Shown here: piece by piece, positions 17,407 through 25,375 of the stretch
Layout: each line of letters begins with the position of its first letter
Position numbering within the stretch: position 1 is the first letter of the stretch
Origin: Pseudomonas defluvii
GTDB taxonomy: Bacteria; Pseudomonadota; Gammaproteobacteria; Pseudomonadales; Pseudomonadaceae
Assembly: GCF_001695625.1 (NCBI RefSeq)
Contig: NZ_MBPN01000033.1
Coordinates: forward strand, 1 to 50,137
Length of the DNA stretch: 50,137 bases
Direction of reading: 5' to 3'
The notes under the pieces: model-generated
The model's input: the letters and a program-made list of their open reading frames with translations, nothing else
Database searches by the model: none
Told to the model about the DNA's origin: nothing
Position numbers and translations under genes: made by a program

Positions 17407-18432
17407 ATGAGCAGCCCTGACAACCCGCACAATACCCACTCGTCCCCGGACATGCGCAGTATGCGTTCGCGTGGTGTGCTGTGGAGTTCCTGGCTGTTGG
17501 GAGCCGCATCACTTGCAGGGGTCGTGGCCGTCGCACTGCATTTCTCGGAAGCGCAGAGCCTGCTCCAATTGAGTCAACAGGTGCAGCCTGGCTGGTTTGT
17601 TCTGGCGCTGGCCTTGCAAGCCATGACCTATATGGTTCAAGGGCAAATTTATCGGCGAATCACGCGCACCGGTCATGCCCGACTGTCTTTGATGAAAGCC
17701 TGCAGGCTGGGGCTACTCAAACTGTTCTTCGATCAAGCCCTACCGACCTATGGCGTCAGCGGCGCCGTTGCCGTGAGCACGGCCTTTGAGCGCCTCGGCA
17801 TATCTCGCCCAGTGGTGATCGCCTGCTTTGTCATCAGCATTCTCTCCTACATGCTTGCCTATGTAGTGGCCATCGCCTGGGCGCTGGTCATCCTGATCGT
17901 GGACGGGCATGCAAGCCCCCTGCTGATCACCGCCTGCACACTGTTCACCGTAGGCAGCCTGGCCGTGGTCGTCGGCCTGGCCTTGTTGCAAGGGCATCAA
18001 CCCACACGCGCATTGCACGGCATCACCCGGTACCGCTGGGTCAAACACAGCCTCGACACCCTGAACGAAGCCGACGCAGGCTTGACCCGTAACCCTCACC
18101 TATTGACTACCACGACCCTACTGGACCTGAGCATTTTCCTCCTGGACGCCACCACCCTCTGGGCGCTGGTGCTATCCATGGGAGCCCATGCCGACTGGAG
18201 TGGCGTATATGCCGCCTTCATGCTGGCCAGCCTGTTGCGCAGTATCGGCATAACCCCGGGCGGGCTGGGCGTATTTGAAGGCGGCGCGGTCAGTGCCCTG
18301 CATTGGGCGGGCATTGCACTGCCGGTGGCACTCTCCGCGACGCTGCTGTTTCGCGGCCTGAGTTTCTGGGCACCGATGCTGCCGGGCATACTGGTATCGC
18401 GTAGCGCGCTGCGGGAGCGGAACTCGCACTAG
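17407..18432 (+). CDS. Flippase-like (LPG synthase TM/YbhN family) membrane protein
   Basis: The 341-residue protein has about eight hydrophobic helices and the family hallmark GITPGGLGVFEGG at about residues 280-292. It belongs to the lysylphosphatidylglycerol-synthase transmembrane (UPF0104/YbhN) superfamily, here without the C-terminal synthase domain, so it may flip or transport a lipid-linked molecule rather than aminoacylate lipids. It starts 13 bp after the end of the broken ATPase and lies on the same strand; it was probably co-transcribed with that pump and may now depend on the promoter upstream of the remnant. It converges with map, 47 bp away. Confidence 0.82.
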   Translation: MSSPDNPHNTHSSPDMRSMRSRGVLWSSWLLGAASLAGVVAVALHFSEAQSLLQLSQQVQPGWFVLALALQAMTYMVQGQIYRRITRTGHARLSLMKACRLGLLKLFFDQALPTYGVSGAVAVSTAFERLGISRPVVIACFVISILSYMLAYVVAIAWALVILIVDGHASPLLITACTLFTVGSLAVVVGLALLQGHQPTRALHGITRYRWVKHSLDTLNEADAGLTRNPHLLTTTTLLDLSIFLLDATTLWALVLSMGAHADWSGVYAAFMLASLLRSIGITPGGLGVFEGGAVSALHWAGIALPVALSATLLFRGLSFWAPMLPGILVSRSALRERNSH

Positions 18433-18479
18433 CGCGCGTGCCCACCTATGCCAGAGCGAAAGCAACCAGGCGCCCCGCC

Positions 18480-19271
18480 TCAAACCTTCGCGGGGAAAAC
18501 AGGCACACCCTCCGGCCAAGGCGTCAGCACCTCAACGCCGTTCTCAGTCACCGCAACCATGTGCTCCCACTGCGCCGACAACGAGCGGTCGGTGGTGATG
18601 ACCGTCCAGCCATCGCCGAGGGTGCGCACATGCCGTTTACCGGCATTGAGCATCGGCTCGATGGTGAACACCATGCCAGGCTTGAGCGTCAGCCCCTGCC
18701 CCGGCGTACCGTAGTGCAGTACCTGTGGTTCGTCGTGATAGACCTTGCCGATACCGTGCCCGCAGTACTCGCGTACGACACTGTAGCCGGCCTGCTCGGC
18801 CACGCGCTGAATGGCGTGGCCGACATCGCCCAGCGTAGCGCCCGGGCGCACGGCGCGAATGCCGGCGTACATTGCGTCATAGGTGGTGCTGACCAGACGT
18901 TCGGCTTCAGGCCGGGGCTTGCCGACGAAATACATGCGGCTGGTATCACCGAACCAACCGTCCTTGATGACTGCAATGTCGATGTTGACGATATCGCCAT
19001 CTTCCAGCGGCTTGTCCGAGGGAATGCCGTGGCAGACCACATGGTTGACCGACGCACAGATGGTTTTCGGAAAGCCGTGGTAACCGACGTTGGCCGGTAT
19101 GGCCTTCTGTACGTTGACAATGTAGTCATGGCACAGGCGGTCCAGCTCATTGGTCGACACGCCCGGTTTGACGTGCGGCGCAATCATCGCCAATACCTCG
19201 GCAGCCAGTGTTCCGGCCACACGCGCCATGGCAATCTCGGCAGGTGTCTTGAGGGTAATTTTCTTGCTCAT
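18480..19271 (-). CDS. map: Methionine aminopeptidase, type I
   Basis: The 263-residue enzyme removes the initiator methionine from new proteins. All five metal ligands of the type I family are present: Asp98, Asp109, His172, Glu205 and Glu236, each one residue beyond the E. coli enzyme; His81 lines the substrate pocket (VCHGIPS). It begins MSKKITLKTPAEIAMARVAG. The gene is not next to rpsB, where the essential copy usually sits in Pseudomonas, so it is probably a second Map. Its ATG overlaps the stop of the ParD-like gene by four bases (ATGA, 19268-19271), so its translation is coupled to that gene. Confidence 0.95.
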   Translation of the reverse strand: MSKKITLKTPAEIAMARVAGTLAAEVLAMIAPHVKPGVSTNELDRLCHDYIVNVQKAIPANVGYHGFPKTICASVNHVVCHGIPSDKPLEDGDIVNIDIAVIKDGWFGDTSRMYFVGKPRPEAERLVSTTYDAMYAGIRAVRPGATLGDVGHAIQRVAEQAGYSVVREYCGHGIGKVYHDEPQVLHYGTPGQGLTLKPGMVFTIEPMLNAGKRHVRTLGDGWTVITTDRSLSAQWEHMVAVTENGVEVLTPWPEGVPVFPAKV

Positions 19272-19534
19272 TGTCCAGCCTCCACGGCGGTTTTGACGCG
19301 GGCGCCAGATGCAGCAGCGGCCAGTGCAGAAAGCTGGCCCAAATGCAGGCCACCCGCCTGTTCGGCACGAATCAGCAGGCGACAGATTGCGCTGTGATCC
19401 AGTTCCGGGTGCAGCTCAGCCAACATGCCAATGCGCATCCAGTGCTCGGCTTGCGCATTGATCGAGCGGCTCAGTGCATTGCTGGCAAGACGCAGGTCTT
19501 CATGCATCTGCTCTGAAATCTTGACGATACCCAC
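19268..19534 (-). CDS. ParD-like ribbon-helix-helix protein
   Basis: The 88-residue protein matches the ParD-like family, small DNA-binding proteins related to type II antitoxins. A short strand (GIVKISEQ, residues 2-9) is followed by two helices (HEDLRLASNAL and SINAQAEHWMRIGMLAE), as in ribbon-helix-helix repressors; the C-terminal 35 residues are alanine-rich, where antitoxins hold their toxin-binding tail. The GTG start at 19534 is chosen because GGAG lies 8 bases upstream and the longer frame (to 19627) runs through the promoter. No toxin gene follows; a methionine aminopeptidase occupies that slot, overlapping by 4 bp. A 12-bp perfect palindrome upstream is a likely self-repression site. 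Confidence 0.82.
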   Translation of the reverse strand: MGIVKISEQMHEDLRLASNALSRSINAQAEHWMRIGMLAELHPELDHSAICRLLIRAEQAGGLHLGQLSALAAAASGARVKTAVEAGQ

Positions 19535-19553
19535 GATGAGGCTCCATATATGT

Positions 19554-19565
19554 AACGTATACGTT
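19554..19565. promoter_or_regulatory. Perfect 12-bp palindrome upstream of the ParD-like gene
   Basis: AACGTATACGTT is a perfect palindrome ending 20 bp upstream of the GTG start of the ParD-like gene. On the minus strand it lies between a possible -35 (TTGTTA) and a possible -10 (TACATA). Ribbon-helix-helix antitoxins of the ParD type repress their own operons through such sites, so this is a candidate operator. The function is inferred from position and symmetry. Confidence 0.5.
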
Positions 19566-20003
19566 TCATACACTAACAAAGGCACGGCAATTTCTGCAAT
19601 GTTCCTCACTCCACGGCCTATGCTCAAATCGACGCCCCTCCCCCCTCAGCCCGGCTGCACAGCACAAACGCAACCTGCCTCCTGCCCCAGCGTCAAGGGC
19701 AGTACCCGGCACGGGCGTACCAGGACACACCTTTCACGTATTTTTTCAAAGACAGGCCCCAGCGAAATGTGGCATTAGTAATGTAACCGCCTGAACACAC
19801 AGTGCTTTCAGGTTACTGGCAACAGCCCCACGAGGTATCCGCCATAACCTGAACGCACATTTGACGGAGGACCAGAGAGCCGTGTTTGCGTTATCGCCCG
19901 AGCGCTTGAAAAGTACCTGCCCTGTGCGGCGACGTTCGGTGTCAACCCTCCGAATGCCACAGGCCACCCCAGGCAGGTTGGCATCGTTTAAAGGAATTAC
20001 ACA
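19566..20003. other. Gene-free region upstream of ppnN
   Basis: This 438-bp stretch between the ParD-like promoter and ppnN has no credible small gene. A short inverted pair CCTGAA/TTCAGG lies near 19790-19815. The ppnN promoter must be here; a ribosome site AAGGAAT sits before the ppnN ATG. Nothing else was recognised. Confidence 0.45.
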
Positions 20004-21377
20004 ATGATCCCAAGAAATGTAATCAACGCGTCGGTAAGTCCCAAAGGAAGCCTGGAAACGCTGTCCCAGCGCGAAGTTCAGCAATTGAGCGAAGCCGGCT
20101 CGGGCAGCATCTACCAACTGTTCCGCCAGTGCACCCTGGCCATCCTCAACACCGGCGCCCACGTCGATAACGCCAAGACCATTCTCGACGCCTTCCAGGA
20201 TTTCGAAGTCCGTATCCACCAGCAGGACCGTGGCGTTCGCCTGGAGCTGATCAACGCACCCGCCGGCGCCTTCGTCGACGGTGAAATGATTGCCAGCACC
20301 CGCGAAATGCTCTTCAGCGCCCTGCGCGACATCGTCTACACCGAAAACGAGCTGGACAGCCTGCGCATCGACTTGAGTAGCTCCCAAGGCATCACCGACT
20401 ACGTCTTTCACCTGCTGCGCAACGCCCGCACCCTGCGCCCTGGGCTTGAACCGAAAATGGTCGTGTGCTGGGGCGGTCACTCGATCAGCACCGAGGAGTA
20501 CCAGTACACCAAGAAGGTCGGCCACGAGCTGGGCCTGCGTAAACTGGACATCTGCACCGGCTGCGGCCCTGGCGTGATGAAAGGCCCGATGAAAGGCGCC
20601 ACCATTGCCCATGCCAAACAGCGCATGAACAGCGGACGCTACCTGGGCCTGACCGAGCCGGGCATCATCGCTGCGGAAGCCCCCAACCCGATCGTCAACG
20701 AACTGGTGATCCTGCCGGACATCGAGAAGCGCCTTGAGGCCTTCGTCCGCGTCGGCCACGGCATCATCATTTTCCCGGGCGGCGCCGGCACCGCGGAAGA
20801 GTTCCTCTACCTGCTCGGCATCCTCATGCACCCGGACAACCAGGACCTGCCATTCCCGGTCATCCTCACCGGGCCAAAGAGCGCCGAAGCCTACCTGCAC
20901 CAACTGCATGCGTTCGTCGGCGCCACCCTGGGTGAAGCGGCACAGCGTCACTACCAGATCATCATCGACGACCCGGCCCAAGTGGCACGGCAAATGACCG
21001 AAGGCTTGAAGACCGTCAAACAGTTCCGCCGCGAACGCAACGACGCCTTCCACTTCAACTGGCTGCTGCAGATCGATGAAGGCTTCCAGCGCCCGTTCGA
21101 CCCAACACACGCCAACATGGCCAACCTGAAACTGAGCCGTGACATACCGCCGCACGAACTGGCGGCCAACCTGCGCCGTGCCTTCTCCGGCATCGTCGCG
21201 GGTAACGTGAAGGACAAAGGCATTCGTCTGATCGAGGAACACGGCCCGTATGAAATCCACGGTGACGCGGCAATCATGCAGCCGCTGGACCGCCTGCTGA
21301 AGGCCTTCGTCGAGCAGCACAGGATGAAACTGCCAGGCGGAGCGGCGTATGAGCCGTGCTACCGGGTCGTGACCTGA
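20004..21377 (+). CDS. ppnN: Nucleotide 5'-monophosphate nucleosidase PpnN
   Basis: The 457-residue protein is a full-length PpnN (YgdH), close to the 454 residues of the E. coli enzyme. It splits nucleoside monophosphates into base and ribose 5-phosphate and is known in E. coli to be tuned by (p)ppGpp. The central domain carries the LOG-family signature PGGAGTAEE (about 261-269) and the preceding MVVCWGGHSIS and CTGCGPGVMKGPMKGA loops; N- and C-terminal extensions typical of PpnN are present. AAGGAAT precedes the ATG. It is a single gene ending in a perfect 15-bp hairpin shared with the convergent AraC gene. Confidence 0.93.
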   Translation: MIPRNVINASVSPKGSLETLSQREVQQLSEAGSGSIYQLFRQCTLAILNTGAHVDNAKTILDAFQDFEVRIHQQDRGVRLELINAPAGAFVDGEMIASTREMLFSALRDIVYTENELDSLRIDLSSSQGITDYVFHLLRNARTLRPGLEPKMVVCWGGHSISTEEYQYTKKVGHELGLRKLDICTGCGPGVMKGPMKGATIAHAKQRMNSGRYLGLTEPGIIAAEAPNPIVNELVILPDIEKRLEAFVRVGHGIIIFPGGAGTAEEFLYLLGILMHPDNQDLPFPVILTGPKSAEAYLHQLHAFVGATLGEAAQRHYQIIIDDPAQVARQMTEGLKTVKQFRRERNDAFHFNWLLQIDEGFQRPFDPTHANMANLKLSRDIPPHELAANLRRAFSGIVAGNVKDKGIRLIEEHGPYEIHGDAAIMQPLDRLLKAFVEQHRMKLPGGAAYEPCYRVVT

Positions 21378-21382
21378 CCATC

Positions 21383-21415
21383 AGCGTTATCGCCGGCAAC
21401 GCCGGCGATAACGCT
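21383..21415. terminator. Perfect 15-bp hairpin between ppnN and the AraC gene
   Basis: The arms AGCGTTATCGCCGGC (21383-21397) and their exact complement (21401-21415) enclose a 3-base loop, AAC. It starts 6 bp after the ppnN stop and ends 3 bp from the stop of the convergent AraC gene, so it can end or stabilise both transcripts. There is no T-run on either side, so it is not a textbook Rho-independent terminator. Confidence 0.6.
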
Positions 21416-21417
21416 AC

Positions 21418-22314
21418 TCAGCACTCAGCACTCAGCGACAGGCTACCGATGACGTCCGACAGCTCGTCGTACGGTTCCTGTTTCACTTCCGGCTCTTGTA
21501 CAGGCGCTGGTTTCAGGCCGCATTGAGACGCCTGGCGGTATTCACTGGGCGTACATCCTGCGCACTGCTTGAAGGCGCGGGCGAAGTAGGATGGGTCTTT
21601 GAAGCCAACCTCGTAGCCGATGCTGGTAATGGGCATCTGGCTGTTGTGGAGCAGCTCCTTGGCGCAGTCCATGCGCTTGCTAAGGATGTACTCCATGAAA
21701 CCCAGGCCATTCACTTCCTTGAATACGCGGCTGAAGCGAAAGGTGGTCATGCCGCAACGCTTGGCCAGGACTTTCTGGTCGATGCTGTCGCGAAAATGCT
21801 GGTCAATGTACAACTGCACGTCATGCAAGGCATGGTGCTTCTGGTGCTCCGCCGTCAACCGGATACTGTCCGGCAGCGATGGGCCGTGCTCAATCTGCAA
21901 TACCTTGTTGCTCGCCCCGGCCTGGCGACGTACGTCGCACAGTTGCCTCAACGCATGCAGAAAACGATTGATCTCGGTGCTTGAGAGGGCAAGCACCATG
22001 TATTCCCAGACCCGCGAGCGCATGGCCCAGACCGCGAGCTCTTCAGAGTGCTGCACGGTGAACATGGTGATCGGTATGGACGGCGCCTTGCGCTTGATCT
22101 CCAACAGCAGGTTGAGCCCTGGCATGTCGGGACGGTCGTAATGCATGCAGATCATGTCCGGCTGTGGTTCGTAGTCCTTTTCGGAAAAGGAATTACCGGC
22201 TGCCAGACGACACTCACAGGCTGGCTGAAACTGCATCATCAGCGCTTCAGTCGAATGATCGTGGGTGAGATCGAACCATAAAAGGTACGGCTTTCTCGCC
22301 GCCTCGACACTCAT
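21418..22314 (-). CDS. AraC-type regulator with degenerate receiver domain
   Basis: The 298-residue protein joins a response-regulator-like N-terminus (about 8-125) to an AraC DNA-binding domain (about 165-265: DQKVLAKRCGMTTFRFSRVF and ITSIGYEVGFKDPSYFARAF) and an acidic 30-residue tail. In the receiver-like part, the loop MHYDRPDMPGLNLL aligns with the phospho-aspartate loop of receivers; by my alignment a histidine falls at the phosphorylation position. The following SIPITMFTVQHSEE and VWEYMVLALSSTEI match strands 4 and 5. It may therefore act without phosphorylation. It lies directly upstream of the Tad/Flp locus on the opposite strand, separated by a long leader, and is a good candidate regulator of flp. 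Confidence 0.82.
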   Translation of the reverse strand: MSVEAARKPYLLWFDLTHDHSTEALMMQFQPACECRLAAGNSFSEKDYEPQPDMICMHYDRPDMPGLNLLLEIKRKAPSIPITMFTVQHSEELAVWAMRSRVWEYMVLALSSTEINRFLHALRQLCDVRRQAGASNKVLQIEHGPSLPDSIRLTAEHQKHHALHDVQLYIDQHFRDSIDQKVLAKRCGMTTFRFSRVFKEVNGLGFMEYILSKRMDCAKELLHNSQMPITSIGYEVGFKDPSYFARAFKQCAGCTPSEYRQASQCGLKPAPVQEPEVKQEPYDELSDVIGSLSLSAEC

Positions 22315-23251
22315 GGCGTTAGCCTGCCCATAGGACTAACCCACTCTTTCGCCCCAAGCCATTTAGCCATCGGGCCAGAAGTATGATGGATCCAATTCTG
22401 ATAAAGACTCATCATCGCGCTCTATACCGTTAGAATTGTTATTACAAAAATTTCGCTCGTCTTTCACATATATCCGTTGCCATGCACTCAGCACTTTCAC
22501 ATCAGCTCCATTGCACATCTTGAACCCTTCCCTTCCTTGAGTAGCCCGGTGCCATTATTAGCACTCCAGCAGTAGCAACAACAGCAAAATATCCTGATTC
22601 ATCGATAATGAATGCGGACCTCCGACAGTATTCCTGACACCTGTTCCATCAGGTAACCCATTGGAACTTCGCAACTAAAACTGTTCCCAAACAACACGTC
22701 ATTGTGCCCTGACCAATAGCCTGTCAGGGTCTCTGCCTGAACGAACCACCAACGCTTGACGTCAACAAAATGGCGAAAATAGCGCACACCAAGAGCAAAA
22801 CGTCAAAAAACAACACTCCATGCACCCTTTTGCTGCTTTCAGGCGTTGGCGAAATGCTTTTTCCTTCTTGAATAGTATCGTCAGCGTTACGCCAATGAGC
22901 AGATCAAGTCCTGATATCAAAACCCCTGCTTAGACCATTACGTACCACCTTGGCCTGCATCACCAGCAACGGGCTGTTTTTTGGCCTGAGTGCTACAACA
23001 CTTTTAAAGTGTTTGCTCTATTTACGTTAGCGCCAGCAGAAACCATTCTCATATCGATTCCACTCCATGTTTCGCCCCACTTGTTTTTCTTCCGAGTCTG
23101 CCACGCATCAATAATGGCCCTGTGACAGCAATAAAATCCTAACAGTCTGCAAAAATCTCCTAACCCCTTTCTGCGCCCCCTGACTACTGTTCAACCAGGC
23201 AGTGAAAACGCACTGCTCTTACTACCAAAGCACTTGAGCGAGGTGAACACC
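22315..23251. other. Long AT-rich leader between the AraC regulator and flp
   Basis: This 937-bp region is clearly richer in A and T than its neighbours and lacks a convincing gene. It must hold the promoters for the AraC gene and for flp. Visible structure: inverted pair CAATTCT/AGAATTG (22393-22399, 22432-22438), inverted pair AGCAAAA/TTTTGCT (22794-22800, 22828-22834), and a perfect 8-bp inverted repeat at 22997-23013. A 62-codon minus-strand frame (22599-22787, GTG start, no clear ribosome site) is noted but not called. Confidence 0.55.
22997..23013. promoter_or_regulatory. Perfect inverted repeat upstream of flp
   Basis: AACACTTT-T-AAAGTGTT is an exact 8-bp inverted repeat around one base, 239 bp upstream of the flp start. 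It may be an operator for pilus gene control or the core of a small hairpin. No factor can be named from the sequence. Confidence 0.35.
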
Positions 23252-23446
23252 ATGAACCTGCAATCCATCAAAACTTCGGTACTGAAGTTCATCAAAGACG
23301 AAGATGGCCTGACCATTGTGGAGTATGCAGTGGCCGGTGGGCTGATAACGCTGGGCGCTGTTGCTGCGTTCGTTACCTTGGGTGACAACGTAGACACCGC
23401 CATTACAAATCTTGGCTGCGCGGTCCAAGGCAGCGCAACCTGCTAG
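23252..23446 (+). CDS. flp: Flp-family type IVb pilin
   Basis: The 64-residue prepilin is the major subunit of the Flp (tight adherence) pilus. A short leader ends at Gly19, and the mature protein starts LTIVEYAVAGGLI with Glu at +5 and Tyr at +6, the hallmark of Flp pilins processed by TadV/FppA. The hydrophobic helix spans about 25-45 of the precursor. The short C-terminus contains two cysteines (Cys56 and Cys64, the last residue) that could form a disulfide. GAGGTGA lies before the ATG at 23252; a TTG at 23234 lies upstream of that site and is not the start. It is the first gene of the locus, 58 bp before tadV. Confidence 0.95.
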   Translation: MNLQSIKTSVLKFIKDEDGLTIVEYAVAGGLITLGAVAAFVTLGDNVDTAITNLGCAVQGSATC

Positions 23447-23504
23447 CGGTAATGAACCCAGCTGGCACAGACGTTTCCAGACATCTAGTTAGAGGGTTGC
23501 AGTC

Positions 23505-24023
23505 ATGGGCAAAGAGCAGTTAGTCGCTGTCGCACTCTTGCTTGGGCTGCTCGGGATAGCGGTGGCGAGCGATATTCGCCGCCACCGCATTCCTAACCTC
23601 TTGGTGTTGTTGGGCTTGATCCTGGGGGTGGGCAGCCAGGCGTATGCCTCGGGTGCAATGGGGGCAGGTTATGGCGTGCTGGGCCTGCTGGTCGGCTTCG
23701 CCGTTTTCCTGCCGCTCTACGCGTTGGGCGGCATGGCGGCCGGCGACGTCAAACTAATGGCCATGGTCGGCTCTTTTCTCAGCCCGCAAAACGCACTCTG
23801 GGTGGCGGCACTGAGCCTGGTTGCCGGGGGCGTGTGCGCGGTATTGATTATCTTCGTGCGTGGCCAGGTGCAGCAAACCTTCGGCCGCTACTGGCTGATG
23901 CTGCGAGCCAGGGCCTATTTTGCGCCAGCATCCGATGAAGTGGCAGGCAAGCCTTTCCCGTATTCGGTCGCCGTATTGCTCGGCACCTTGGCCAGCATCT
24001 TCTGGCTACCTTTGGGCCAGTAG
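23505..24023 (+). CDS. tadV: Prepilin peptidase TadV/FppA (A24 family)
   Basis: The 172-residue inner-membrane aspartic protease cleaves Flp and pseudopilin leaders. The two catalytic aspartates are visible: Asp23 (ASDIRRHRIPN) and Asp81 in the GxGD-like motif AAGDVKL. It has five to six membrane helices and lacks the N-terminal methylase domain of PilD, as is usual for TadV. AGAGGG lies before the ATG. It is followed 14 bp later by the AAA ATPase gene, so it is in the main tad operon. Confidence 0.93.
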   Translation: MGKEQLVAVALLLGLLGIAVASDIRRHRIPNLLVLLGLILGVGSQAYASGAMGAGYGVLGLLVGFAVFLPLYALGGMAAGDVKLMAMVGSFLSPQNALWVAALSLVAGGVCAVLIIFVRGQVQQTFGRYWLMLRARAYFAPASDEVAGKPFPYSVAVLLGTLASIFWLPLGQ

Positions 24024-24037
24024 TTCAGGAGAATACT

Positions 24038-25363
24038 ATGTACGCCATCAGCAACAGCCGTATTTCGCCCCAGGAGCGCAGTGCAATCCAGCGGCTGGCT
24101 CCGCAACCCCGTACGGTGCTTGAAACCGGGTTGCCGGAGAACCTGCTGGGCGATCTGGTCTGCAAGCACCTGCACGATGCAGGTGTACTGGACATGTCGC
24201 GGCTGGTAGAGCGCCTGGCGCTGACCGGTGCGGTACTGGAAGAGATCCTGACGTTCTTGCGCAAGGATGGCCGCGTCGAAGTCCTCGGGCAAGCCGGCAA
24301 CCAGGCGTTGCGCTACGGCCTGACTGAGCGCGGCCGCAGCGCCGCACGTGATGCCCTGGCGCGCAGTGGCTATATCGGCGCAGCCCCCTTCCCGGTCAGT
24401 GCCTACCGATCGCTGCTCAAGGTACAGACCATTCACCATGGCCGCATCAGCGCAAACGACATGCGTCGCTCGTTTAGCTCGGTGGTGCTGGCCCCGAGCA
24501 TGCTTGACCAACTGGGCGTGGCCCTAAACTCCGGGCGCGCCATCATGATCTATGGGCCGGCCGGTACCGGCAAGACCTACGTCAGCAGCCGGCTGATCCG
24601 CCTGTTCAGCGAATGCATCTGGGTACCCTATGCCATCGCCATCAACGATGCCGTGATCGAAATTTTCGACCCCCAGGTACACCGTCGCCTGCAGGATGAT
24701 GACGAACAGCAGAACAGCTTGCTGCTCAACGAAGGCATCGACCGTCGCCTGCTGTGCTGTGAACGCCCCTTGGTCATCACCGGTGGCGAGTTGACGATGG
24801 AGCAGTTGGATGTGCGCTACGACCCCGACTCGCGTCAGTACCAGGCGCCGTTGCAACTCAAGGCCAGCAACGGAATGCTCATCATCGATGACATGGGCCG
24901 CCAGCGCATGGCACCAGCCGAGTTGCTGAACCGCTGGATTGTCCCCATGGAGGAAAAGCGCGACTTCCTCAACCTGGGTGGGGGGCGGCACTGCGAATTG
25001 CCCTTTGACCTGGTGCTGGTGTTCTCCACCAACCTCAACCCGCTGGAGTTGGCCGACGAAGCGTTTCTGCGCCGAATTGGCTACAAGCTTCAATTCGGCT
25101 ACCCGCAAGCCAGCGAGTATGAACGCATCTGGATCCAGGAAGCAGAACGCTTGGGCATCCCTCATGACCCAAAGCTGCTGCGCTATGCCCTGGAGGAACT
25201 CTATGAAGCGGAAAACATGCCGCTGGTACCGTGCCATCCGCGCGACCTCTTGAGCATGGCAATCGACCGTCAGCGTTACCTGGGCAATGCCGGGCCGCTA
25301 TCAACAGCGGAGCTGGAGTGGGCCTGGCACAACTACTTCGTTCAGCTCGACTTCATTGGCTAA
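24038..25363 (+). CDS. Tad-associated AAA ATPase (MoxR-like)
   Basis: The 441-residue protein has an N-terminal region of about 110 residues with a winged-helix-like pattern (MSRLVERLALTGAVLEEILTFLRKDGRVEVLG), then an AAA ATPase core: Walker A GPAGTGKT (173-180), Walker B LIIDD (281-285) and a sensor/arginine region around FSTNLNPLELADEAFLRRIGYKL. ATPases of this type occur next to Tad genes in several proteobacteria and have been described as ATPases with possible chaperone activity linked to Flp assembly. They are not part of the classical tad set. AGGAG precedes the ATG. Its place between tadV and rcpC, with gaps of 14 and 12 bp, ties it to pilus biogenesis; its substrate is unknown. Confidence 0.88.
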   Translation: MYAISNSRISPQERSAIQRLAPQPRTVLETGLPENLLGDLVCKHLHDAGVLDMSRLVERLALTGAVLEEILTFLRKDGRVEVLGQAGNQALRYGLTERGRSAARDALARSGYIGAAPFPVSAYRSLLKVQTIHHGRISANDMRRSFSSVVLAPSMLDQLGVALNSGRAIMIYGPAGTGKTYVSSRLIRLFSECIWVPYAIAINDAVIEIFDPQVHRRLQDDDEQQNSLLLNEGIDRRLLCCERPLVITGGELTMEQLDVRYDPDSRQYQAPLQLKASNGMLIIDDMGRQRMAPAELLNRWIVPMEEKRDFLNLGGGRHCELPFDLVLVFSTNLNPLELADEAFLRRIGYKLQFGYPQASEYERIWIQEAERLGIPHDPKLLRYALEELYEAENMPLVPCHPRDLLSMAIDRQRYLGNAGPLSTAELEWAWHNYFVQLDFIG

Positions 25364-25375
25364 GGAGTTACCAAC

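Noticed and set aside
19746..21320. A 524-codon open frame on the minus strand across ppnN
   Set aside because: It is the antisense shadow of ppnN: codon bias of the GC-rich gene removes stops on the other strand. Its protein is unlike any family and it has no ribosome site.
22599..22787. A 62-codon minus-strand frame in the flp leader
   Set aside because: GTG start with no clear ribosome site and no recognised family; mentioned as a weak possibility only.
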